Numbered from the stretch's first letter, positions 36,642-46,500 are shown. The stretch is 64,000 bases of DNA from Parasphingorhabdus flavimaris (GCF_013371215.1 NZ_JABWMH010000004.1:310001-374000), one strand, 5' to 3'. Notes: generated by a model from the letters alone, not told the origin. Program-made: numbers and translations.

Positions 36642-38006
36642 ATGAAAAAGCCCGTATTGCAAGCCGCCGCCCTTGTTCTGACTGTCGCGCTTTTGCCCGC
36701 GACGACATCGGCGATTTCTGCTGTCGATGCGAACACCTATCGCGAGATGGAACAGTTCATGAGCGTCTTTGACCGGGTGCGGAATGACTATGTCGACCAG
36801 GTGGATGATGCAGATCTGATCAAGGGCGCCATCGAAGGCATGCTGGGCAGCCTTGATCCCCACAGCAGCTTTCTCGACGCCCGCGATTTCGACAATTTGC
36901 GCACCCAGACCGATGGCAATTACGGGGGACTCGGCCTCTCGGTAACTCTGGAAGATGGTGCGGTGAAGGTAATTGCCCCCTTCAAGGATACGCCTGCCGA
37001 CAAGGCCGGCGTGAAGGCCGGTGACTATATCACCCATATCAACGGCGAACTGATCTACGGCGGTACGCTCGATGAAGCGGTCGAGGAAATGCGCGGCAAG
37101 CCGGGCACGCCGATCAGCATCACCATCGTGCGCCCGGGCCGCGACAAGCCTTTCGACGTGACGATGGACCGCGCGATTATCGATCTCAAACCGGTGACCT
37201 GGGAAGTCAAGGATCAGGTCGGCGTGATCAGCATCAACAGCTTCTCCAGTGATACGGGTGCCGACGTCGCTGCCGCGATCGTCGGTATCGACAAGTCGCT
37301 CGGCAAGAAGCCGCTTGGCTATGTGCTGGATTTGCGATCCAATCCCGGCGGCCTGCTCGACGAAGCCGTTTCGGTATCCGATGTTTTCCTGTCGCGCGGT
37401 GAAATTGTTTCCCAGCGTGGACGCTCGAAATCCGATATCGAACGCTATTTTGCGAAGAGCGGCGATGCGGCTGGCGGGCTGCCGATCATTGTTCTGATCG
37501 ACGCCGGTTCGGCTTCGGCTTCCGAAATTGTTGCGGGCGCCTTGCAGGACCATCATCGCGGCCTGGTCATGGGTGAGCGCAGCTTCGGCAAGGGATCGGT
37601 GCAGACCTTGCTGCCGCTTTCCAATGACAGCGCGCTGCGGCTGACCACTGCGCGCTACTACACGCCCGCCGGCAAGTCGGTGCAGGAGGGCGGGATCGAG
37701 CCCGACATCAATGTGCCGCAATTGTCCGATCCCGATTACAAGACGCGTCCCCGTTTCCGCGAGTCCGATTTGCGGAAACATCTGATCAACGAGGTCAAAT
37801 TGAAGGACGAAGTGCTCGAGGAAGACGGCAAGGATGATCCACGCTTCACCGCAACCGCCGAGGAACTGAAAGAGCAGGGGATTACCGATTTTCAGCTCCA
37901 TTATGCGTTGCAGACGATCGGTCGGCTTGGACCTGACGGATTGAAAGTGGCGATGAACAAGGCGGCCCGGAAAACCGGCAAGAAGACCGTGGTGGCGAAA
38001 AACTAG
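36642..38006 (+). CDS. ctpA: carboxyl-terminal processing peptidase, S41 family
   Basis: 454 residues from the ATG at 36642 (AGGAC upstream). Signal peptide (KPVLQAAALVLTVALLPATT), a PDZ domain (APFKDTPADKAGVKAGDYIT), and the S41 protease core with LDLRSNPGGLLDEAVSVSDV, catalytic Ser in DAGSASASEIVAGALQDHHR, and Lys in GERSFGKGSVQTLLPLS. A periplasmic processing protease, probably acting on envelope proteins. It follows the EnvC-like gene, as in many proteobacteria. dsbB starts 9 bp later. Confidence 0.95.
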   Translation: MKKPVLQAAALVLTVALLPATTSAISAVDANTYREMEQFMSVFDRVRNDYVDQVDDADLIKGAIEGMLGSLDPHSSFLDARDFDNLRTQTDGNYGGLGLSVTLEDGAVKVIAPFKDTPADKAGVKAGDYITHINGELIYGGTLDEAVEEMRGKPGTPISITIVRPGRDKPFDVTMDRAIIDLKPVTWEVKDQVGVISINSFSSDTGADVAAAIVGIDKSLGKKPLGYVLDLRSNPGGLLDEAVSVSDVFLSRGEIVSQRGRSKSDIERYFAKSGDAAGGLPIIVLIDAGSASASEIVAGALQDHHRGLVMGERSFGKGSVQTLLPLSNDSALRLTTARYYTPAGKSVQEGGIEPDINVPQLSDPDYKTRPRFRESDLRKHLINEVKLKDEVLEEDGKDDPRFTATAEELKEQGITDFQLHYALQTIGRLGPDGLKVAMNKAARKTGKKTVVAKN

Positions 38007-38015
38007 GACCGTCTG

Positions 38016-38501
38016 ATGGCATCTGTGCGCAAAGCCAATTGGCTGGCTTTCCTGCTGCCTGCGGGTTTGCTCGGCGGCGCCCTGATCAGTCAATATGGCT
38101 TCGGCCTGTACCCCTGCGAAATGTGCATGTGGCAGAGATGGCCGCATCTGGCCGCCATCATTCTGGCCCTGCCGGCTCTGTTGCTTGGCTCAAAACCCCT
38201 GTCGAGGCTGTTGGTAATCGCCGCCGCGCTGGCAATATTGGTCAGCGGGCTGATCGGCGGTTTCCATGCCGGTGTGGAATATGACTGGTGGGAAGGACTA
38301 ACCTCCTGTGCCACCTCTATCCCGGCGGGCGGCGACATACTCGATTCGATCATGAATGCACCGCTGGTGCGCTGTGACGTTGCGCCCTGGTCGCTGTTCG
38401 GCATCTCACTGGCTGGCTATAATTTTCTCTTGTCGGTGGGCGGCGCCATCCTCATCTTGGTCATGCTAGCCACCGGACGAAGGGAGTCTGACTATGTCTG
38501 A
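38016..38501 (+). CDS. dsbB: disulfide bond formation protein DsbB
   Basis: 161 residues. Four-helix inner-membrane protein that reoxidises DsbA using quinone. First redox pair CEMC in YPCEMCMWQRWPHL, a second pair in the periplasmic loop (SCATSIPAGG and VRCDVAPWSLFG). The Trp-Gln-Arg after the first pair is the family's quinone-binding region. It overlaps coq7, a ubiquinone-synthesis gene, by 8 bp, which makes functional sense because DsbB needs ubiquinone. Confidence 0.92.
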   Translation: MASVRKANWLAFLLPAGLLGGALISQYGFGLYPCEMCMWQRWPHLAAIILALPALLLGSKPLSRLLVIAAALAILVSGLIGGFHAGVEYDWWEGLTSCATSIPAGGDILDSIMNAPLVRCDVAPWSLFGISLAGYNFLLSVGGAILILVMLATGRRESDYV

Positions 38502-39033
38502 GACAAAATTGGGAAAATCAGAGGCCGATATCGCTTCGATGATCCGGGTTAACCAGGCCGGAGAATATGGCGCGGCGCAAATCTACAAGGGCCAGCTGGC
38601 GGTGATGGGCGACAATGCGCCAGGCAGCAGCGCAATCCACCATATGGCGGAGCAGGAACAGCGCCATCTCGATGCCTTCGACAAGATGATTGCAGAACGC
38701 GGCGTGCGACCTACCGCTTTGCAGCCTTTCTGGAAAATAGCCGGCTATGCGCTTGGCGCGACAACCGCAGCGATGGGACCGCGAGCCGCCATGGCCTGCA
38801 CCGCTGCGGTGGAAACCGAGATCGACCAGCATTATCAGGAACAGCTTGATGAACTTGAATCGGAAAATGACCCCGAGCTGACCCGTATAATTGCGGAGTT
38901 TCGCGAAGAGGAATTGGAGCATAAGGCAACCGCAATCTCCATGGGAGCGGAAGATGCACCGGGATATCCGGTGCTGAGCGCCGCAATCAGGCTGGGCTGC
39001 AAGTTTGCGATCGGACTGTCGAAACGCATCTAG
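38494..39033 (+). CDS. coq7: demethoxyubiquinone hydroxylase family protein
   Basis: 179 residues. Di-iron monooxygenase of the Coq7/CAT5 family that makes the last hydroxylation of ubiquinone. Iron ligands are visible: VNQAGEYGAAQIYKGQL (first Glu), AEQEQRHLDAF (ExxH), AVETEIDQHYQEQ and EEELEHKATA (second ExxH). The ATG at 38494 lies 8 bp inside dsbB. Last gene of the proA-to-coq7 run; ubiG lies elsewhere in the window. Confidence 0.93.
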   Translation: MSETKLGKSEADIASMIRVNQAGEYGAAQIYKGQLAVMGDNAPGSSAIHHMAEQEQRHLDAFDKMIAERGVRPTALQPFWKIAGYALGATTAAMGPRAAMACTAAVETEIDQHYQEQLDELESENDPELTRIIAEFREEELEHKATAISMGAEDAPGYPVLSAAIRLGCKFAIGLSKRI

Positions 39034-39087
39034 CAGGCAGGATTCGCTTCAGCGTCGGTTCAGGACGGCGGCTACAAAGGAAATATC

Positions 39088-39711
39088 ATGATACAGAAAC
39101 TCTTATTTTCCGCCGCGATCCTCTCGGGTGCCGGCATGATGGCTGCTCCGGCCATGGCGCAGGATCAGCCTGGCGACCGCGTCAATCAGCTGGTTGTATA
39201 TGGTGATGATCCCTGCCCCCAGAGTAGCGAAGAAGAGATTGTTGTCTGTGCGCGCAAGGACGAGGGTGAACGATATCGCATTCCCGAAACGCTGAGAAGC
39301 GGTAGCCTGGGGGATGCCAAGAACCAGGCATGGTCGGAACGCGTCAAATCCTATGAATATGTCGGTGCTTCCGGGACCAGCAGCTGTTCGCCAACCGGCG
39401 CGGGTGGCTTTACCGGATGTACGCAACAATTATTGCGTCAGGCCTATGCCGAAAAGGGCATTGATGACACGGTCAACTGGGGTCAGTTGATCGAAGAGGA
39501 GCGCCAGAAACGCCTGTCCCGAATCGATGCTGAATCGGACGCAGTCGAAGAGCGCTTGCTGGAAATCGAAGCCCAGCGCGAAGCGCGCAACGCGGCAGCA
39601 GAAGCCGCTCGCGAGCGGCTCGAGGAAAAGGATGCGGCTGCGCTGGAAGGTACAAATGATCTGGCAGTGCCGCCGGGAGCGGAGGAAGTCCCCGGTCCCG
39701 ACGACGAATGA
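39088..39711 (+). CDS. conserved exported protein of unknown function
   Basis: 207 residues. Clear signal peptide ending AMAQD. The mature part has EEEIVVCARKDEGERYRIPE (a motif repeated in many sphingomonad exported proteins), a loop with two Cys (TSSCSPTGAGGFTGC), and from about residue 130 a charged helical stretch rich in Glu, Arg and Ala. No enzymatic domain is recognised. It lies alone 54 bp after coq7; the convergent DUF885 gene abuts its stop. Confidence 0.8.
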   Translation: MIQKLLFSAAILSGAGMMAAPAMAQDQPGDRVNQLVVYGDDPCPQSSEEEIVVCARKDEGERYRIPETLRSGSLGDAKNQAWSERVKSYEYVGASGTSSCSPTGAGGFTGCTQQLLRQAYAEKGIDDTVNWGQLIEEERQKRLSRIDAESDAVEERLLEIEAQREARNAAAEAARERLEEKDAAALEGTNDLAVPPGAEEVPGPDDE

Positions 39712-41469
39712 CTAGCCGGCTTTCGTGGCCTTGATCCAGCGATTTACCTGATCTTCCAGCATGTCTAGCGGGACGGCGCCCTGTCCGAGCACAACGTCAT
39801 GAAATGCGCGCAGATCGAACTTGTCGCCCAGTTCGCGCGTTGCCTTGCCGCGTAATTCGCGGATTTTCAATTCGCCCATTTTATAAGCCAGTGCCTGTCC
39901 GGGCCAGCTGATATAACGGTTCACTTCGGCTTCGATATTGGCCTCGCTGAGCGCGGTATTGTCGGTCATGAAATCGATCGCCCGCTGCTTGCTCCAGCCC
40001 TTGCTGTGGATTCCCGTATCGACGACCAGGCGGCACGCCCGCCACATTTCATAGGATAGCCGACCCATATTCTTGGCGGGTGTATCGTAAAGATCCATCT
40101 CGATACCGAGCCGCTCCGAATAAAGCCCCCAGCCTTCGACAAAGGCGGTGAAAAATGCGCCGTGCTTGCGGAAGTCGGGCATGTCGAGTTCCTGTTGCAG
40201 CGCGATCTGCTGGTGATGGCCGGGCACCGCTTCGTGCACGCTCAGCGCCGGAATTTCCCAGAAAGGGCGCTGGTCCAGCTTGGATGTGTTGACATAATAA
40301 AAGCCGGCTATGCCGACATCGGGTGATCCCGGATTATAATAAGCGGTGGTCGTGCCTTCGGCGGTTTCGGCCGGAATTTCCTTTATTCCATATGGAAGCC
40401 GCGCGAGCTTGCCGATGACCGAAGGCATTTTGCCGTCGATGACCTTGGTCACCCGGGCGACTTTTTCCATCAGCTCTTCCGGCGTCTTGGCATAATATTT
40501 CGGGTCGGTGCGCAGATGCTCGATAAAGGCTTCGCGCGTGTCATAGCCGGCTTGCTTGGCGACCTCGACCATCTCGGCGCGAATCCGCGCAACTTCGCTG
40601 ACGCCGATATTATGGATTTCGTCGGCTGACTTGGCCGTCGTCGTCATCTGGCGGATGCGGAAGTCATAATATTCTGCACCGCCCGGCTGGGCCGAGATAC
40701 CGGGTGCTGTGGCGCAGTTCGGGGCATAGTCGCTATTGTACCAGTCGAGATGCTTTTGCACCGCCGGATTGATGATATCGGTGATCGTTCCGGCGGCCTC
40801 TTCAGCCAGAGCATTGAAGGTCACCGCGTCGATCGCCTCTGGCCGTTTGCGCAGGAAGGGCTGATAGAAACGCGATGCTTCGGGATTGTCGGTAATCAGG
40901 CCGGAAATGCTGGTTTCATACCCTTCCATTGACACGCACGGCTGGACATAGCCGCCGGCGAGCGCCTGATTGGCGACTGCGATCGACTGCTCATTGATCT
41001 TCGCATATTGTTTGAGCCGGTTGATATAGGTGCGGTAATCCTGCGCGTTGCGGAACGGCAGATTGTTCTGCATGCTGGCGAAATTCTGGTGCCAGCCACC
41101 GCGATTGGTGAAATTGATCGTGCGCTGGCCATAGCTGTTGGCTTCAACCTGTTCCGCCAGCGAGCGGCGCAATATGCCGAAGTTTGTCTTGTCATCCTCG
41201 CTCAGGGATGCGGTGTCGATTGCGTCCAGTTGCGCCAGCCAGGCCTTGGCCTTGGCCACGCGGGCATCTTCGGCCTCGAGACTGGCGTCGCTAACCCGGC
41301 CGACCGGATCGTCGACTCCGAGGGAGGATGCGAATTCGGGATATTGTTCCAACTGATAGGCCCAATAGGCCTCTACAATATCCTTCAATCCGGAATCCTG
41401 CTGGGCGATAGCCGGAGTTGCGAAAGCCACAGTCGCCGCCGTTCCCATGGCCAATATCATCTTGCGCAT
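39712..41469 (-). CDS. DUF885 family exported protein
   Basis: 585 residues from the ATG at 41469, chosen for its AGGGG six bases upstream and the signal peptide MRKMILAMGTAATVAFATPA. The DUF885 family has an HExxH-like signature, seen here as HEAVPGHHQQIALQQELDMP, and the C-terminal EGWGLYSERLGIEMDLYDTP and RLVVDTGIHSKGWSKQRAID segments. Some members act as carboxypeptidase-like enzymes; the substrate here is unknown. The frame stays open upstream over unrelated DNA. Convergent with the exported protein gene. Confidence 0.85.
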   Translation of the reverse strand: MRKMILAMGTAATVAFATPAIAQQDSGLKDIVEAYWAYQLEQYPEFASSLGVDDPVGRVSDASLEAEDARVAKAKAWLAQLDAIDTASLSEDDKTNFGILRRSLAEQVEANSYGQRTINFTNRGGWHQNFASMQNNLPFRNAQDYRTYINRLKQYAKINEQSIAVANQALAGGYVQPCVSMEGYETSISGLITDNPEASRFYQPFLRKRPEAIDAVTFNALAEEAAGTITDIINPAVQKHLDWYNSDYAPNCATAPGISAQPGGAEYYDFRIRQMTTTAKSADEIHNIGVSEVARIRAEMVEVAKQAGYDTREAFIEHLRTDPKYYAKTPEELMEKVARVTKVIDGKMPSVIGKLARLPYGIKEIPAETAEGTTTAYYNPGSPDVGIAGFYYVNTSKLDQRPFWEIPALSVHEAVPGHHQQIALQQELDMPDFRKHGAFFTAFVEGWGLYSERLGIEMDLYDTPAKNMGRLSYEMWRACRLVVDTGIHSKGWSKQRAIDFMTDNTALSEANIEAEVNRYISWPGQALAYKMGELKIRELRGKATRELGDKFDLRAFHDVVLGQGAVPLDMLEDQVNRWIKATKAG

Positions 41470-41584
41470 CTTCTTCCCCTTCATATAGTCGCCAAAACTG
41501 ACGGAGATTGTTATTTTCAAAAAAGCAGAGACTAATCGGTCGCGTGGGCACAGGCAACTTCTTCTGCCCGATGGGTTTGACCGC

Positions 41585-42031
41585 GTGCTAGGAATATTGG
41601 CGATCATTCTGATGCTGGCCGTAATCGCCGCTGTCCTGCGTGGACAGGACCAGTGGGCGCAAATATCCTGGTCGGTTTGGGCCCATATGGCCTCGATCAG
41701 TCTGGCCTTGCTGCTTACACCCGTTATGCTGTGGCGGTCGCGCGGGGACCGGCTGCACAGGCGACTGGGATGGGTCTGGTCCGTGGCCATGCTGTTCACC
41801 GCACTGATCAGCTTTGACATTCGCCAGATAGAGGCTGGCGGCTTCAGCTATATCCATCTGCTCTCGGTAGCGACTTTGGTGCTGGTGCCGCTGCTGATCT
41901 GGCAAGCGCGGCGCCACAATGTTTCCGGTCACCGTTCGGCGGTGCGCGGATTGATTACCGGCGCTCTTCTGGTCGCCGGCTTTTTCACCTTTCCCTTCAA
42001 CCGATTGCTGGGTGGCTGGCTGTTCGGCTGA
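41585..42031 (+). CDS. DUF2306-like integral membrane protein
   Basis: 148 residues with four hydrophobic segments. Begins with a GTG at 41585 (first codons encode VLGILAIILMLAVIAAVL). The pattern HRRLGWVWSVAMLFTALISF, then SYIHLLSVATLVLVPLLIW and SGHRSAVRGL fits the DUF2306 family of unknown function. Its last 35 bp overlap convergent ydbT. It is divergent from the DUF885 gene with 115 bp between them. Confidence 0.75.
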   Translation: MLGILAIILMLAVIAAVLRGQDQWAQISWSVWAHMASISLALLLTPVMLWRSRGDRLHRRLGWVWSVAMLFTALISFDIRQIEAGGFSYIHLLSVATLVLVPLLIWQARRHNVSGHRSAVRGLITGALLVAGFFTFPFNRLLGGWLFG

Positions 42032-43523
42032 GCAGCTGGCGGCGCAGATCGCTCGCTCGATCCAGACCAATAGCCCGTATCGTCAAGGGTGCGACCGCTG
42101 ACCCGCCGGCGATACCAATGATGATAGTGGCGAGATCCAGCGGATGATCCCATGCCGTCTGGCTGACATCGACAGTCTGGATCTTGCTGAGCGGCAGTAG
42201 AGTTAGTCTTCGGCGCCACCAGCCGGACCGGACGAAGAGCTGGCCGTCGCTCAAAACATACTGGTGCTGCTGCCAGCTGAGAAACAGGAACAGGCTGACG
42301 GGACCGGCGAGCAGCAGCACTGCGTAAAAGCCAGAGTGGAACAGGGTTCCGCTTGTCATGGCAATCGCTCCCAGCAGCAGCACCGCCAGTAGCGCGCGGC
42401 GCCACCAGAGAGCAGAGCTGACCTGATGAAATGGGACGGTTTCTCCAGGTGAACGGATCGCGCACTGGCCCAGAACTGCGTTGATCTCCGCGCGGGTCGC
42501 GCAGGGGGCGGCGCTATGGTCGGTCTCACCGCTGGCGTCACCGGCGAGTGACTTGAACTTCAGATGATACCAGCCATAGCGCTGGCGCACCGGTCCGGTC
42601 TGGATGATCGCCGCCTGCACGCGATGGATGGGCATCACCATGTCGGTCAGGGTGAACAGCCCGCGCCGCCGCCGGAATCCCGGCTGTCCACTATCAACCC
42701 GGTCGAGACGAAAGCCATATTCGCGGATGAATGTGCGGATGATCCCGCTGACAAAGCCGATGATGACCAGCGAGAAAATGGCGCCCAGAACACCAGCGAC
42801 CCGCACCCAGAAACTCAGACCGTCGATGATCTGCTGATCGGGCAAAGCATCGAACCAGTTGCGCGGATCGAAAAAATCATCGGGGAGCAGGAAGTCCAGA
42901 TTCTGTGCAAGGGCGCCCAGAATGGCGAGCAGCACGAAAGAGAAATTGAACAGGCCCGCGATGAAGATACGGCGGTTGTCCATGGCGAACAGCGCGGGGG
43001 CTTCTTCGGTTGCGACCTGTTCGATCGAGTCTGGCGAGACTGCGTTCCGGCCGGCCTTGTAATCCCTGATGGTGTCGCGAAGTTCTTCTGCATCGGACCG
43101 CGTCAGGGCCTCCAGCTGGCCGTCTTCGCCGCCGCCCGAACCGGTTTCCAGTGCGACCGTCGCAAGGCGGAGCAGGCGGTGGGGCAGCTTCTGTTCCAGG
43201 CTGACATCCTGGATGCGGTCAAAGGGGATTGAACGGTTGTTGCGGTTGAGCAGTCCGCTCTTGATCCGGATTTCGCGGTCTGTGACCTGATAGGTGAAGC
43301 GCGACCAGATCAGCGCGGTCACACCGGCGACGAGCACCACCAGCGCCGCTGCGGCGAGCATTGTATAGGCGATATTCTGGTCGAACAGGCTGAAGTGGAG
43401 CACCGCAATCGCGACGATATTCCGCCCGATCATCGACAGGGATTTCAATATTATGCTGAGCGGGTGCAGATGCCGGAAGGGCGCGCTGTCCTGTACTGGC
43501 GGTGTTTCCGTGGGCTCGCTCAT
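41997..43523 (-). CDS. PH domain-containing membrane protein, YdbT-like
   Basis: 508 residues. Three bacterial PH-like (YdbS/YdbT) repeats, each following membrane spans: YQVTDREIRIKSGLLNRNNR, then a middle repeat with RVDSGQPGFRRRRGLFTLTD, and a last one with LLPLSKIQTVDVSQ. The repeated theme (R/K)-IRIKSG...IPFDRIQDV is clear. Function is unknown; the YdbS/YdbT pair is widespread and membrane-bound. The ATG at 43523 overlaps the stop of the YdbS-like gene (ATGA), so the two are coupled. The frame open upstream is not protein-like. Confidence 0.85.
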   Translation of the reverse strand: MSEPTETPPVQDSAPFRHLHPLSIILKSLSMIGRNIVAIAVLHFSLFDQNIAYTMLAAAALVVLVAGVTALIWSRFTYQVTDREIRIKSGLLNRNNRSIPFDRIQDVSLEQKLPHRLLRLATVALETGSGGGEDGQLEALTRSDAEELRDTIRDYKAGRNAVSPDSIEQVATEEAPALFAMDNRRIFIAGLFNFSFVLLAILGALAQNLDFLLPDDFFDPRNWFDALPDQQIIDGLSFWVRVAGVLGAIFSLVIIGFVSGIIRTFIREYGFRLDRVDSGQPGFRRRRGLFTLTDMVMPIHRVQAAIIQTGPVRQRYGWYHLKFKSLAGDASGETDHSAAPCATRAEINAVLGQCAIRSPGETVPFHQVSSALWWRRALLAVLLLGAIAMTSGTLFHSGFYAVLLLAGPVSLFLFLSWQQHQYVLSDGQLFVRSGWWRRRLTLLPLSKIQTVDVSQTAWDHPLDLATIIIGIAGGSAVAPLTIRAIGLDRASDLRRQLLSRTASHPAIG

Positions 43524-44065
43524 ATCATGTCTTGGCGGATATGATCCTTGATTGTCTCGCGCATGGCTTCGGCATCGGCGGTGGCCAGGCCGGGCAGGGT
43601 GACGATGCTGTTGTGCGTTCCTGCCGTGTGGACGATCAGGGTCGACAGGTCGAACAGCCGTTGCACCGGACCTTGCGCGACATCGATATGCTGGATCCGG
43701 TTGAACGGGACGATTGTGTCGGTGCGCCATAGATAGCCGCGGAGCACGCGCAGTTGCGCGTCGCCCATGTCATAGCCCCAGCGGCGGTAGATGCGATGCG
43801 GCAGGACAGAGACCATCAGGACGGCGAGGACTGCCGCAGGGAGAAGGATCGTTCCGGCCTGCACGTCATGATGCATGTAGAGCAGCAGCTCGGCGACCGA
43901 GGCCAGAATCAGCAGGACCAGCGCCCGCAGGACCATGTTGACCCGGATGAGGCTTTTTTGCGGCGGGTGGAGCGGTGTCAGACCCTGGTTATAGCTGGAT
44001 GACAGACCGGAATCGTCCGCTGCGGATCGAGCGTCACTGGAAGACTTGGAAGCATGTTCGGTCAT
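43520..44065 (-). CDS. PH domain-containing membrane protein, YdbS-like
   Basis: 181 residues. Disordered N-terminus (residues 1-40), two membrane spans (ALVLLILASVAELLLYM and ILLPAAVLAVLMVSVLPHRI), and one bacterial PH-like domain (LRVLRGYLWRTDTIVPFNRI, QHIDVAQGPVQRLFDLSTLI). Always seen with a YdbT-type partner. First gene of the pair; it ends in TGA at 43522-43520 overlapping the next ATG. Role unknown. Confidence 0.87.
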   Translation of the reverse strand: MTEHASKSSSDARSAADDSGLSSSYNQGLTPLHPPQKSLIRVNMVLRALVLLILASVAELLLYMHHDVQAGTILLPAAVLAVLMVSVLPHRIYRRWGYDMGDAQLRVLRGYLWRTDTIVPFNRIQHIDVAQGPVQRLFDLSTLIVHTAGTHNSIVTLPGLATADAEAMRETIKDHIRQDMI

Positions 44066-44112
44066 GCGGCTGCTATGCCCAAGCTGTGTTGTTTAGGCAA
44101 GACGGTTGACGA

Positions 44113-45117
44113 TTATCGCGCCAGCGCGGTTTCGGCCTGTTCGATCAACGATTTGATAATATCGGCCACGGATTCTTCCGCCTTGACCATGCCGACCGAC
44201 TGCCCGGCCATGACACTTCCATGCTCAATATCGCCATCTATGACCGCTTTTCGTAACGCTCCTGCCCAGAAATGTTCAATTTGCAGCTGTGCTTCGCCCA
44301 TTTCGATCTCGCCGGAATCCAACAATTTGGCGACTTCGATCTGCTTGCGGGTAAATTCCTCGGTGCCCTTGTTCTTGAGCGCGCGGACCGGGATCACCGG
44401 CAGGCGCGGATCGACCTGGACGCTGGTGATCGCATCGCGGGCGTTGCCACGGATGAAGGCTTTCTTGAAATCGGGATGGGCGATCGATTCATGGGCGCAG
44501 ACAAAACGGGTGCCGAGCTGGACGCCGCTGGCGCCCATTTCGAGATAGGCGGCGATCATTTCGCCGGTGCCGATGCCGCCGGCGACGAAGACCGGCAACT
44601 GGTCGGCGATCTCCGGCAATATTTCCTGCGCCAGCACCGAGGTCGAGACCGGACCGATATGCCCGCCGGCCTCCATGCCTTCGATGACAATAGCGTCAAC
44701 GCCCGAACGGACGAATTTCTTGGCCAGCGCCATGGCGGGGGCAAAGCAGATCACTTTCGCGCCGGTTTCCTTGATCGCTTCTAGGCTGCCCTTGGGCGGC
44801 AGACCGCCGGCCAGCACGACATGGGTCACCTCATGTTTGCCGCAGACCGCAATCAGCGCCATCAGGTCGGGATGCATGGTGATCAGATTGACCCCGAACG
44901 GCTTGTCGGTGCGCTTTTTCGTTTCGGCGATTTCGGTGTCGAGCAATTCCGGCGTCATCGCGCCGCAGGCAATCACGCCAAAGCCGCCGGCATTGGAAAT
45001 CGCGCTGACCAGATTGCGTTCCGAAACCCAGGACATCGCCCCGCACATGATCGCGGTTTCGCAGCCGAGAAAATCGGTACCGCGCTGCATGAGATGCTGG
45101 AGTGTGGATTGGGTCAT
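44113..45117 (-). CDS. nitronate monooxygenase (2-nitropropane dioxygenase family)
   Basis: 334 residues from the ATG at 45117. FMN-dependent TIM-barrel of the NMO/NPD family. Motifs: AIMCGAMSWVSERNLVSAIS, VNLITMHPDLMALIAVCGKH, AIVIEGMEAGGHIGP (flavin loop), VFVAGGIGTGEMIAAYLEMG and SGVQLGTRFVCAHES. Detoxifies nitroalkane compounds or acts as a related oxidoreductase. Its final stretch includes the QSVGMVKAEESV segment. It lies 46 bp downstream of lysC on the same strand. Confidence 0.88.
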   Translation of the reverse strand: MTQSTLQHLMQRGTDFLGCETAIMCGAMSWVSERNLVSAISNAGGFGVIACGAMTPELLDTEIAETKKRTDKPFGVNLITMHPDLMALIAVCGKHEVTHVVLAGGLPPKGSLEAIKETGAKVICFAPAMALAKKFVRSGVDAIVIEGMEAGGHIGPVSTSVLAQEILPEIADQLPVFVAGGIGTGEMIAAYLEMGASGVQLGTRFVCAHESIAHPDFKKAFIRGNARDAITSVQVDPRLPVIPVRALKNKGTEEFTRKQIEVAKLLDSGEIEMGEAQLQIEHFWAGALRKAVIDGDIEHGSVMAGQSVGMVKAEESVADIIKSLIEQAETALAR

Positions 45118-45163
45118 TGCATTTCTTTCTAAAGCCCAGCCCCCCGAAGGGGAGAGAAAATGG

Positions 45164-46432
45164 TCAGGCCGCGTCGACCGCATCCAGCCCGTAGGCCGTA
45201 TGCAGAACGCGCAGCGCCAGTTCGGTATAATCTTCCTCGATCAGCACGCTGACCTTGATCTCCGATGTCGTGATCGCCTGGATATTGACGCCGCGATCGG
45301 CCAGCGCGCGGAACATCGTCGACGCGATACCGGCGTGGCTCTTCATGCCGACGCCGACGACCGATATCTTGGCGACATTGGTGTCGGGGATCAGGCGGTT
45401 GAATCCGATTTTTGCCTGCGCGCCTTCCAGCACCTGCATCGCGCGGTCGAGATCGACGCTGGGCACGGTGAAGGTCACGTCGGTTTCGCCTTTTTCGCGG
45501 CCGACGTTCTGGATGATCATGTCGACATTGATCGCGGCATCGGCGAGCGGCGCGAAAATATCGGCAACGGCGCCCGGCTTGTCGGGCACGCGGGTCAGGG
45601 TGATCTTGGCTTCATTCTTGTCATGGGCGATGCCGGTGATCAGCTTCCGTTCCATATCTTCTATCTCCATTTCGTCTTCGCTGACAATCATCGTGCCGGG
45701 CAGGTCGTCGGCGGTCCAGTTGGTATTTTCATCGGTGAAGGACGAGAGCACCTGGATGCGCACGCCTTCTTTCATCGCCAGTCCGACCGAGCGGGTCTGC
45801 AACACTTTCGCGCCGACGCTGGCCAGTTCGAGCATTTCCTCGAAGGTGACCTTGTTGAGCTTTTGCGCCCGCGTCACGATGCGCGGGTCGGTGGTATAGA
45901 CGCCGTCGACGTCGGTGTAGATATCGCAGCGATCAGCCTTGACCGCTGCCGCTATCGCGACCGCGCTGGTGTCGGAGCCGCCGCGGCCGAGAGTCGTCAC
46001 CCGGCCCTCGTCGCTGAGGCCCTGAAAACCGGGAATGATGGCGATCTCGCCGCTCTGCATGGCGGCGGTCAGGGCTCCGGCGTCGATCGAGTCGATCCGT
46101 GCCTTGCTGTGCGCCTCGATCGTACGGATCGGCATTTGCCAGCCGAGCCAGCTGCGTGCCTTGGCGCCGAGAGACTGCAAGGCGACGGCGAGCAAGCCTG
46201 CGGTAACCTGTTCTCCCGAAGCCACGACCACGTCATATTCGGCCGGATCATAGAGCGAACTGGCTTCGCGGCAGAAATTGACCAGCCGGTCGGTGTCGCC
46301 CGCCATGGCGGAAACGACGACGGCGACTTCATGGCCGGCATCGGACTGCTGCTTGACGATCTGCGCCACCCGACGGATGCGTTCGATTCCGGCCATCGAG
46401 GTGCCGCCAAATTTCATCACTATGCGTGCCAT
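45164..46432 (-). CDS. lysC: aspartate kinase
   Basis: 422 residues from the ATG at 46432. First enzyme of lysine, threonine, methionine and DAP synthesis. Kinase domain: RIVMKFGGTSMAGIERIRR, VVVSAMAGDTDRLVNFCR, FQGLSDEGRVTTLGRGGSDT and DVDGVYTTDPRIVTRAQKLN. Two C-terminal ACT domains (about residues 275-420), the usual allosteric lysine/threonine sensors. A 27-codon longer frame has no support. Divergent from ubiG with 68 bp between. Confidence 0.95.
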   Translation of the reverse strand: MARIVMKFGGTSMAGIERIRRVAQIVKQQSDAGHEVAVVVSAMAGDTDRLVNFCREASSLYDPAEYDVVVASGEQVTAGLLAVALQSLGAKARSWLGWQMPIRTIEAHSKARIDSIDAGALTAAMQSGEIAIIPGFQGLSDEGRVTTLGRGGSDTSAVAIAAAVKADRCDIYTDVDGVYTTDPRIVTRAQKLNKVTFEEMLELASVGAKVLQTRSVGLAMKEGVRIQVLSSFTDENTNWTADDLPGTMIVSEDEMEIEDMERKLITGIAHDKNEAKITLTRVPDKPGAVADIFAPLADAAINVDMIIQNVGREKGETDVTFTVPSVDLDRAMQVLEGAQAKIGFNRLIPDTNVAKISVVGVGMKSHAGIASTMFRALADRGVNIQAITTSEIKVSVLIEEDYTELALRVLHTAYGLDAVDAA

Positions 46433-46500
46433 AATATTGTCGGAAAAACTTTCGTTAAAAAGGGCCTGAACAGGATTGAAAAGCCTGATAAAGAGGGGGC

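Noticed and set aside
36603-38147. 514-codon minus-strand open frame
   Set aside because: Shadow of ctpA; no domain content.
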